Shown here piece by piece: positions 1 through 4,708 of a stretch of 5,130 bases of DNA. The stretch comes from Pseudomonadota bacterium (lineage in GTDB: Bacteria; Pseudomonadota; Alphaproteobacteria; Rhodobacterales; Rhodobacteraceae): positions 1 through 5,130 of the forward strand of contig JAQCLA010000190.1 of assembly GCA_027592105.1 (NCBI GenBank), read 5' to 3'. The position numbers were made by a program, and so were the translations under genes. The notes below the pieces were generated by a model. That model was given only the letters and a program-made list of their open reading frames with translations. It was not told where the DNA came from and made no database searches. The first letter of the stretch is position 1; every line of letters starts with the position of its first letter.

Positions 1-444
1 ATCAAGGATCGCCACTGTGCCATCCTTGCCCGGCCCTTCTTCGTCGCCGGTGATCGCGATCACCACGGCGCCCTTGGGCGGTGTCTGGGTCACGAAATCG
101 ACGGCCGCCGTGACAAAGGCCGCGACGCCCGATTTCATATCGGTCGCACCGCGCCCATAAAGCCAGCCATCCTCTTGATGGCCGGAAAAGGGTGGATGGG
201 TCCATGCAGCCGCGTCGCCAATAGGCACGACATCGGTATGGCCGTTAAAGCCAAAACTGCGCGGCGCCGCCTTGTCGCCCCAGCGCGCGAATAGGTTGGG
301 TGTGCCGTTGCGATCGACGCGCCAGCACGCAAATCCTGCCGCGCCGAGCATCTGTTCCAAAAGCAAAAGCGCGCCGCCTTCTTCGGGTGTGACCGAGGGG
401 CAGCGGACAAGGGCAGCGGTCAGATCAACAGGATCGATGGGCAT
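1..444 (-). CDS. dapE: Succinyl-diaminopimelate desuccinylase, N-terminal part (3' end outside window)
   Basis: DapE is a cytoplasmic di-zinc M20-family peptidase. It hydrolyses N-succinyl-L,L-diaminopimelate to diaminopimelate and succinate, for lysine and peptidoglycan. The 148 visible residues start MPIDPVDLTAALVRCPSVTP, which is typical of the family. The catalytic-domain motifs appear in order: GHTDVVP (H69 and D71, first metal ligand and its partner), GRGATDMKSG (D102, bridging ligand) and GDEEG (E135, general base; E136, metal ligand). Their positions fall within one or two residues of the E. coli enzyme (H67, D100, E134, E135). The family is about 375-385 residues long, so some 230 C-terminal residues lie beyond position 1. 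The ATG at 444 is supported by a GGAG Shine-Dalgarno 8 bases upstream (CTCC at 453-456 on the plus strand). The gene is transcribed away from the Hint pair, with a shared 277-base intergenic region. ArgE or another M20 deacylase is the main alternative, but the motif spacing and N-terminus favour DapE. Confidence 0.93.
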   Translation of the reverse strand, partial: MPIDPVDLTAALVRCPSVTPEEGGALLLLEQMLGAAGFACWRVDRNGTPNLFARWGDKAAPRSFGFNGHTDVVPIGDAAAWTHPPFSGHQEDGWLYGRGATDMKSGVAAFVTAAVDFVTQTPPKGAVVIAITGDEEGPGKDGTVAILD

Positions 445-452
445 GGGCGCGG

Positions 453-456
453 CTCC
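453..456 (-). promoter_or_regulatory. Shine-Dalgarno of dapE
   Basis: On the minus strand GGAG lies 8 bases before the ATG at 444. It decides the dapE start against an out-of-frame ATG at 467. Confidence 0.6.
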
Positions 457-500
457 GTCTGGGGCATGACCTCTTGCGTAACGCTGTGACCCTGAAGGCA

Positions 501-513
501 CAACAGGCTGTTG
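501..513. repeat. Perfect 13-base palindrome in the dapE/Hint-pair intergenic region
   Basis: CAACAG-G-CTGTTG reads as a perfect 6+1+6 inverted repeat about 57 bases upstream of the dapE start. It could be half of an operator or chance; no T-run follows it on either strand, so a terminator role is unlikely. Confidence 0.35.
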
Positions 514-540
514 CAGTCGGGCAGGGGTGAAGATGCACTT

Positions 541-570
541 CAACTTTAGTTAGTAAGTTGTTAACTTTAG
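541..570. repeat. Overlapping inverted and direct repeats in an AT-rich island
   Basis: CAACTT at 541-546 and AAGTTG at 555-560 form a perfect 6-base inverted repeat with an 8-base spacer. AAGTT (555-559) also pairs with AACTT (563-567) across three bases. AACTTTAG occurs twice, at 542-549 and 563-570, exactly 21 bases apart, about two helical turns. This layout is typical of a site bound by a dimer or by two protomers on one DNA face. It overlaps the possible CtrA-type site, so the two descriptions may be one operator. Confidence 0.5.
550..565 (+). promoter_or_regulatory. Possible CtrA-type binding site
   Basis: TTAG, then seven bases (TAAGTTG), then TTAAC matches the CtrA consensus TTAA-N7-TTAAC with one mismatch. 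It lies in the only clearly AT-rich patch of the intergenic region (about 540-582), between two divergent genes. CtrA is the alphaproteobacterial response regulator that controls motility, cell-cycle and often surface or gene-exchange functions. Its position 157 bases upstream of the Hint gene start and 106 bases upstream of dapE allows control of either gene. The match is seen in the sequence; binding is inferred. Confidence 0.4.
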
Positions 571-584
571 ATACAAAGAAAAGT

Positions 585-717
585 GAAGGCCGAGGCAGGC
601 AGCGGCGCAAGACCGCAACGAGCAGTAAGCGTAAAAGGTTCCGGGCCGCGTGTGTATTGGCCCGCCATGAAGCTCTGTGAGCAGACCAGCCGAAGGCCCG
701 CAAGACCGAGGCAGGCA
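585..717 (+). repeat. Scrambled direct duplication in the leader of the Hint gene
   Basis: Three short words occur twice. GAAGGC is at 585-590 and 692-697. CCGAGGCAGGCA is at 590-601 and 706-717. GCAAGACCG is at 607-615 and 700-708. In the second copy the last two words are swapped and overlap, so this is not a simple tandem repeat. The second copy includes the GAGG at 708-711 that is the best ribosome-binding candidate for the ATG at 722. A shared RNA-level element or an old duplication are both possible. Confidence 0.45.
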
Positions 718-721
718 AGGC

Positions 722-2305
722 ATGGCGACGGGGCAAGAGCTACCGATCAATACAGGTGCGACCGCGCTACAGATGGCGCAGACCATCTTTGGCGATGGCG
801 TCACGGTCGTTGGCGCAACCTATTCCGGTGATAGCGTTTCATCGGGCATCTACACCAATGGCGATACGGTATCGCCCGATGTGACCCCCGGCGACACGGG
901 CGTGATCTTGACGACAGGTCATGTGCGAAACTTCACCCAGCCCGATGGCGATCCGAACCGCAGCGGCGCATCGTCCTATAACTCGACGGGGCAGAACGGG
1001 AATCCACTGTTCAACGCGCTTGCCGGGGCCAGCACCTTCGACGCGGCCATCTTGACGACGCAATTCATTCCGACGACCGAATTCTTATCGATGCAATTCA
1101 CCTTTTCGTCGGAGGAGTATCCGGAATTCACCGGCTCGATCTACAACGATGCGGTGGGGATCTGGATCAACGGGCAATTGGTGACTTCGCCCATCGTGAA
1201 CGTCGCCCAGATCAACTCGATCAACCAAAGCCAGAACGAGACCTTGTTCGTCGATAACACCGGCGATCTCCATAACACCGAGATGGACGGGTTCACCGTG
1301 ACGCTTTCGGTGCTGATCCCGGTCAATATCGGGCAGGTCAACACATTGATCGTGGGGATCGCCGATGTCGGCGACTCAAGCTATGACAGCACCTTGTTGA
1401 TCGCCGGAAATTCGGTTCAAGGGGCATTTATCGCCCAAGACGACACCATCACGCTGAACGAATTGCAGGTCGGCGTTCTGGATGTCCTCGCCAATGACGG
1501 AAATGGCGTCGGTGTTTCGATCATCACCCATATCAACGGCATCGCCGTGAATGCGGGTGATACCGTGACCTTGTCGAACGGGCATCAGATCACCTTGTTG
1601 GCCAATGGCCAGCTCCAGATTACGCCCCCCGCAGGCTTGACGGGTCTGACCGATCCGGTGGTCGTCAATTTCTCCTACACCGCTGAAAACCAAGACGGGA
1701 TCAGCGATAGCGCCTTTGTCAGCGTGACGACCGTGCCGTGTTTCACGGCAGGCACGCTGATCCGCACGGCGCGCGGCGAGGTCGCCGTAGAGGAATTGGC
1801 GATCGGCGACATGGTCGAGACACGCGATCGCGGGCTAAGGCCGCTGCGCTGGATCGGTCAGCGGACTGTCGCCGCGCAGGGCCGATTTGCGCCTGTCGTC
1901 ATCGAAGCTGGCACCTTTGGCCAACATCGGCGTCTGGTCGTCTCGCCACAGCACCGGGTGTTGTTGACCCATTGGATGGCCGAGTTGATGTTCGGCGAGG
2001 ATGAAGTGTTGGTCGCAGCCAAAGATCTGGTGAACGACTGCTCTGTTCGCATCTTGGAAGGCGGCGAGGTGACCTATGTGCATCTGCTTTTCGACGCGCA
2101 TGAGATCATCTTTGCCGAGGGTCTTGCGACCGAAAGCTTCCTACCCGGCCCGATGGTGTTGAACGATCTCGAGGCGGCGGTGCGCGAAGAGGTGCTGACC
2201 CTGTTTCCGGCAATCGACCCGCTGACACATGATGGATATGGACCTGCGGCGCGCGCATCGCTCAGATCCTTCGAGGCGCAGATCTTGCGCGGCGCGGTCG
2301 CGTGA
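722..2305 (+). CDS. Choice-of-anchor L domain protein with C-terminal autoprocessing Hint domain
   Basis: This 527-residue protein is probably exported or surface-located. Residues 5 to about 235 form a choice-of-anchor L domain: ELPINTGATALQMA at the start, FSSEEYPEF at residues 128-136, then SIYNDAVGIWINGQ. Residues 238-338 resemble a bacterial Ig/cadherin-like repeat of the Big_9 type (AQDDTITLNE, VLDVLANDGNG). A Hint_2 domain follows at 340-476: CFTAGTLI with nucleophile C340, SPQHRVLL with core H411, YVHLLFDAHE with H454 and H460, and ESFLPG. A 51-residue helical-looking tail ends the protein. No Sec signal peptide, RTX nonapeptides, LPXTG motif or membrane anchor is visible. No C-terminal His-Asn/Cys+1 splicing junction is seen, so cleavage or ester transfer is more likely than splicing. 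ATG 722 is preferred over GTG 677 because choice-of-anchor L proteins of this kind begin MATG/ELPINT and GAGG lies 10 bases upstream. It overlaps the next gene by 4 bases. Confidence 0.88.
   Translation: MATGQELPINTGATALQMAQTIFGDGVTVVGATYSGDSVSSGIYTNGDTVSPDVTPGDTGVILTTGHVRNFTQPDGDPNRSGASSYNSTGQNGNPLFNALAGASTFDAAILTTQFIPTTEFLSMQFTFSSEEYPEFTGSIYNDAVGIWINGQLVTSPIVNVAQINSINQSQNETLFVDNTGDLHNTEMDGFTVTLSVLIPVNIGQVNTLIVGIADVGDSSYDSTLLIAGNSVQGAFIAQDDTITLNELQVGVLDVLANDGNGVGVSIITHINGIAVNAGDTVTLSNGHQITLLANGQLQITPPAGLTGLTDPVVVNFSYTAENQDGISDSAFVSVTTVPCFTAGTLIRTARGEVAVEELAIGDMVETRDRGLRPLRWIGQRTVAAQGRFAPVVIEAGTFGQHRRLVVSPQHRVLLTHWMAELMFGEDEVLVAAKDLVNDCSVRILEGGEVTYVHLLFDAHEIIFAEGLATESFLPGPMVLNDLEAAVREEVLTLFPAIDPLTHDGYGPAARASLRSFEAQILRGAVA
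2302..2305 (+). promoter_or_regulatory. GTGA start/stop overlap coupling the two Hint genes
   Basis: The GTG start of the second gene and the TGA stop of the first share three bases. The sequence just before (GCGCGGCGCGGTCGC) has no ribosome-binding site. Terminating ribosomes would have to restart, tying the yield of the second protein to the first. Confidence 0.65.
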
Positions 2306-3381
2306 ACGCGCTGATCCCCCAACACGATCTTGCCATGCGGGCGCCATTGGGCCCGATGGATCAATGGGTGGCTATTTGGGATGCGGGGCAAGCGCGTATG
2401 TCTGCGCCGCGTTTTCCCAACAACGATCCGCAGCTAGCACTCTCGCTTTTGCTGGAATTCTGCATGCCGCAGGTTTTGGGGAAAACGCCCTTGCGGCTCT
2501 GGCAGGGCGCGGCCGATACGCGGCAAGCGATCGCGCTCTATGCGCAGCGTGATGGCGCTTTGCGCCTTGTCCATGATGCGGTGGATATCAGCACCGATCC
2601 GGGTTTTGCCCGCCCCGGCGAGATCATCGGTCTACGCTACCTTTGCTGCGCGCGCGGGCGCGGTGATATCTTGGAACTGATCAATCATGGGCGCGGGCAC
2701 CGGATGCGGCGCCGTTTGGGTGTCGCGCATGCCGCAAGACTGCAAGAAGCATTGCCACGCCATGGTGGGTTCTTGGAGGTCTGCCATGTCGCGGCGATCG
2801 CTGATTTTCATGTCACGTCGACAGAGCTGCCAGCCTTAGGGGCGGGTGCGCTTGTGCAAACCACCGCGGGGCCGATCGCGGTTGAGGCGTTGCGCCCCGA
2901 TATGGCGCTGGTTCTCACCGATGGGCAGATCATGGCGCTACGCTGGATCGCGCGACGCCCACGACTATGCCTTGGCCGGTTGGCACCGATCCGATTGCGT
3001 GCACCCTATTTCGGCCTGATGCAAGATATCATCACCACGCCCGAGACCAGGGTCATGCGTGCCGGTGCAGCGGTGGAGTATCTTTTCGGCTATGAACGCG
3101 TCTTGATCCGTGCGGGTGATATGACATCCAGCCCCGGCGCGTTGCGTGACCGCCGCATGGCCGTGCGTGACATGTTTCACCTTATGCTCGATGACCACGC
3201 CTGTGTGGCGATCGACCGGTGCGGCGTGGAAACCGCGCTGCTTTCGGATGTGGTCGCCGCCGAAGATAGTGGCGGGCAGCGCAATCTGAGCCAGACCGAC
3301 CGCACCCCTTGTTTTCCGGTCCTTGACCGGGCAGCGGCGCAAGCCTTGATCGCGGCCTCGGCGCGGGCCGGCGGGCGCTGA
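2302..3381 (+). CDS. Hint-domain protein with lost catalytic residues, coupled to the upstream Hint gene
   Basis: This 359-residue product has two parts. Residues 1 to about 173 form a beta-rich region of alternating hydrophobic strands (LALSLLLEF, LRLWQG, GALRLVHD, IIGLRYLCC), reminiscent of a LamG-like jellyroll; this is a weak inference. Residues 178 to about 315 align with the upstream protein's Hint domain. LGAGALVQTTAGPIAVEAL matches its FTAGTLIRTARGEVAVEEL, ALRWIARR matches PLRWIGQR, and VEYLFGYERVLI matches AELMFGEDEVLV. The nucleophile Cys is A178 and the core His is T249. The A178-T249 spacing of 71 equals C340-H411 upstream, so these are true substitutions and not misalignment. H293 and H299 keep the later His pair and its 6-residue spacing. 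The GTG start sits in the previous stop codon (GTGA) and has no Shine-Dalgarno, which suggests translational coupling; ATG 2335 is an alternative. It could be a pseudoenzyme partner, a chaperone or a decoy. It ends 10 bases from a convergent gene. Confidence 0.82.
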   Translation: MNALIPQHDLAMRAPLGPMDQWVAIWDAGQARMSAPRFPNNDPQLALSLLLEFCMPQVLGKTPLRLWQGAADTRQAIALYAQRDGALRLVHDAVDISTDPGFARPGEIIGLRYLCCARGRGDILELINHGRGHRMRRRLGVAHAARLQEALPRHGGFLEVCHVAAIADFHVTSTELPALGAGALVQTTAGPIAVEALRPDMALVLTDGQIMALRWIARRPRLCLGRLAPIRLRAPYFGLMQDIITTPETRVMRAGAAVEYLFGYERVLIRAGDMTSSPGALRDRRMAVRDMFHLMLDDHACVAIDRCGVETALLSDVVAAEDSGGQRNLSQTDRTPCFPVLDRAAAQALIAASARAGGR

Positions 3382-3391
3382 GCGGACTTGA

Positions 3392-3724
3392 TCAGTCGTA
3401 GAATGGCGTCAACTGCGCCACGATCACCGCGTTTTCTGCGGCGGCGCGCTGCATCAGCGCCACCTCGTCATCGGCAATCTCTTCACCGGCCTCAACGCGT
3501 TCTTCGCGTGTGCCATGACCGGTCACATCAAGCGGCGCCATATCCGCTTGCTTCAAGATCGCGACTGTTTCGCGCACGGCCTCGGCCTCATCAACGCCCG
3601 AGGCATAACACAAGAGGGCAGCCCCCGTCGCTTTGTCGGGCAGCCCATCGCCTGCCTTGCGGCCCACTTCGACCACGAGGGTATAGACATGTTGGGTGCG
3701 GCGCGGTTTCGGATCATCGGTCAT
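3392..3724 (-). CDS. Uncharacterised 110-residue soluble protein
   Basis: I do not recognise this family. The protein starts MTDDPKPRRTQHVYTLVVEV. It has no signal peptide, membrane segment, zinc motif or HTH. The pattern is a strand (HVYTLVVEVGR), a loop, a second strand-like stretch (AALLCYAS), an acidic helix (DEAEAVRETVAILKQ), a strand (PLDVTGHG), then acidic helices (EERVEAGEEIADDEVALMQRAAAENAVIVAQL). This looks like a small alpha/beta fold. It is acidic and probably cytoplasmic. Clear codon-like composition, a complete frame and a snug fit (10 bases from the Hint gene stop, 97 bases from the regulator start) support a real gene. The ribosome-binding site before ATG 3724 is weak. It lies on the same strand as dapE, on the other side of the Hint pair, so the pair may have been inserted between them; that is speculation. 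Confidence 0.75.
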   Translation of the reverse strand: MTDDPKPRRTQHVYTLVVEVGRKAGDGLPDKATGAALLCYASGVDEAEAVRETVAILKQADMAPLDVTGHGTREERVEAGEEIADDEVALMQRAAAENAVIVAQLTPFYD

Positions 3725-3821
3725 GGCATGGATCTGCGCCGGAATGGCGCGCTGGTCAATCCCGGTTGACGCTCAGCCCATCACGCAAGAGATTGACCAT
3801 GTAAATTGTAGGTGCTTGGCC
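3725..3821. promoter_or_regulatory. Divergent intergenic region between the unknown gene and the Crp/Fnr-type gene
   Basis: These 97 bases must carry the promoters for both divergent genes. TTGAC occurs at 3766-3770 and again at 3794-3798 (as TTGACC from 3793), both usable as -35 elements on the plus strand, but neither has a convincing -10 at 17 bases. An imperfect inverted repeat, GGTTGA-CGC-TCAGCC (3764-3778, 5 of 6 pairs), is a possible operator. AGGTG at 3810-3814 lies 7 bases before ATG 3822 and supports that start. Confidence 0.4.
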
Positions 3822-4412
3822 ATGATCCGCCGCTTCACTGCGTCCAAAGGTGATGTCTTGTTCCAACCGGGTGCGGCCTGCCCCGGTTTTTTGATTGTCG
3901 AAGCAGGGGTCATCCGGGTCAGCCTGACCGCTGCGAATGGGCGCGAGGTGGTGCTATACCGCGTCAGCGCCGGCACGGTTTGCCTGCAGACATTCGGGTG
4001 TTTGATCGACGGCGATCATTACAGCGCCGAAGGTGTGGTCGAGGCTGATGTGACCGGGCGCATGATTCCCGCCCAGTCGTTTCACGATGCCTTGGCCGAT
4101 GATCCCGCTTTTCGCAAACAGGTGTTCAACGGGGTGGCCCAGCGATTCGCCGAGTATCAGCGGGTGGTGGAGGAGGTAGCGTTGCTTGGCTTTGACGAAA
4201 GACTGGCGCGCGTGCTTTTTCGCCTCTGCGATGGGCAAGGTTTCGTCGCTTTCACCCATGTGGCCCTTGCTGCCGAAACAGCATCGGGACGCGCTTTCGT
4301 CAGCCGAAGGCTTGCGGCACTCGCGCGGGCGGGCCTTGTCGCGCAGCGAAAGGGCGGTGTGCAGATCCTTGATCATGCCGCCTTGGAACGGATTGCCGCA
4401 GTTGACCGGTGA
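3822..4412 (+). CDS. Crp/Fnr-family transcriptional regulator, short N-terminus
   Basis: This is a cytoplasmic DNA-binding regulator of 196 residues. A cupin-like effector domain (residues 1 to about 100) shows KGDVLFQPGAACPGFLIVEAG, RVSLTAANGREVVLYRVSAG and the sub-family-like VCLQTFGCLI. A long dimerisation helix follows (QVFNGVAQRFAEYQRVVEEV). A winged HTH runs from residue 144 (FTHVALAAETASGRAFVSRRLAALARAGLV), with the recognition helix at V160-R163. The cAMP-binding signature is absent, and the FNR four-Cys cluster is not formed, but C20, C54 and C60 sit in the effector domain and could respond to redox or sulfur species. ATG 3822 has an AGGTG 7 bases upstream. GTG 3696, ATG 3723 and ATG 3744 are in frame but add sequence unlike the family, and the first two overlap the divergent gene. 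Relatives usually have about 20 more N-terminal residues, so the start is the least certain part. It is followed 71 bases on by a DUF2892 gene. Confidence 0.85.
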   Translation: MIRRFTASKGDVLFQPGAACPGFLIVEAGVIRVSLTAANGREVVLYRVSAGTVCLQTFGCLIDGDHYSAEGVVEADVTGRMIPAQSFHDALADDPAFRKQVFNGVAQRFAEYQRVVEEVALLGFDERLARVLFRLCDGQGFVAFTHVALAAETASGRAFVSRRLAALARAGLVAQRKGGVQILDHAALERIAAVDR

Positions 4413-4423
4413 CAGTGTCACCG
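4407..4423. promoter_or_regulatory. Perfect 17-base palindrome overlapping the regulator stop codon
   Basis: CGGTGACA-G-TGTCACCG is a perfect 8+1+8 inverted repeat. It covers the TGA stop of the Crp/Fnr-type gene (4410-4412) and ends 60 bases before the DUF2892 start. The TGA...TCA halves resemble Crp/Fnr half-sites (TGTGA/TTGAT...), but the spacer is 5 bases where that family normally has 6. As RNA it could form a 6-base-pair hairpin with a 5-base loop; no U-run follows, so it is not a standard terminator. An operator for the neighbouring regulator is the leading reading. Confidence 0.5.
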
Positions 4424-4467
4424 TGGCCCAAGGGGGTTATGGGCTAGGCTCTGTGCATGATCCAACC

Positions 4468-4476
4468 AGAAAGGAA
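4468..4476 (+). promoter_or_regulatory. Shine-Dalgarno of the DUF2892 gene
   Basis: AGAAAGGAA, with AGGA 8 bases before ATG 4484, is the strongest ribosome-binding site in the window. It selects ATG 4484 over the in-frame ATG at 4457. Confidence 0.75.
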
Positions 4477-4483
4477 TCATCCC

Positions 4484-4675
4484 ATGTCCCGCAACGAAGG
4501 CAATATCGACCGCGCCTTGCGCATTATCGCCGGTCTGGCACTGCTTGCATTGGTATTCGTCGGCCCGCAAACCCCGTGGGGGTGGATCGGCATCGTCCCG
4601 CTTGTCACGGGCCTTGTGGGCTTTTGCCCGCTTTATCGGCTGCTCGGCATCAATACCTGCGCCCTCAAATCCTGA
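4484..4675 (+). CDS. DUF2892 (YgaP-like) small inner-membrane protein
   Basis: This 63-residue protein matches the DUF2892 / YgaP transmembrane family. It opens MSRNEGNIDRALRIIAGLAL and continues with a second membrane stretch. Two hydrophobic segments are visible: about residues 12-27 and 35-55, the second ending GFCPLYRLLGINTC. The conserved-looking C48 and C59 lie near the end of that hairpin, and the tail is only four residues long. YgaP in E. coli is a rhodanese fused to this membrane domain; here the rhodanese is absent, as in most free-standing family members. The role is unproven; links to sulfur or thiol handling come from family context. It follows the Crp/Fnr-type gene on the same strand after 71 bases with its own good ribosome-binding site, and is convergent with msrA 33 bases further on. 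A separate promoter in the gap is plausible. Confidence 0.88.
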   Translation: MSRNEGNIDRALRIIAGLALLALVFVGPQTPWGWIGIVPLVTGLVGFCPLYRLLGINTCALKS

Positions 4676-4708
4676 GAAGGGCTTGTTGAAGCGCGGGTTG
4701 GGCCGGGA

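Noticed and set aside
533..553. Mini-ORF MHFNFS followed by a stop, a possible leader peptide
   Set aside because: It is only six codons, lies in the AT-rich operator region and shows no attenuator structure after it.
677..721. GTG 677 as start of the first Hint protein (15 extra residues)
   Set aside because: The extra residues (MSRPAEGPQDRGRQG) do not resemble an export signal or the family, no ribosome-binding site precedes 677, and ATG 722 gives the typical MATG/ELPINT beginning.
425..831. Several open frames of 82-103 codons on both strands across the intergenic region
   Set aside because: They are Arg/Cys/Pro-rich, lack domain patterns and overlap recognised coding starts; typical of chance frames in GC-rich DNA.
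2965..3342. 125-codon minus-strand frame inside the second Hint gene
   Set aside because: It lies wholly opposite a gene with clear Hint homology and resembles no family.
722..3381. RTX nonapeptide repeats or a type I secretion signature in the Hint proteins
   Set aside because: No GGxGxDxxx repeats are present; the export route remains unknown.
3370..3410. Terminator between the convergent second Hint gene and the unknown gene
   Set aside because: Only 10 bases separate the stops, and no stable hairpin with a T-run is visible on either strand.
3954..4421. 155-codon minus-strand frame opposite the Crp/Fnr-type gene
   Set aside because: The plus-strand frame has clear Crp/Fnr domain patterns; this one is its antisense shadow.
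4676..4708. Bidirectional terminator between the DUF2892 gene and msrA
   Set aside because: The 33 bases have no clear inverted repeat and no T-run.
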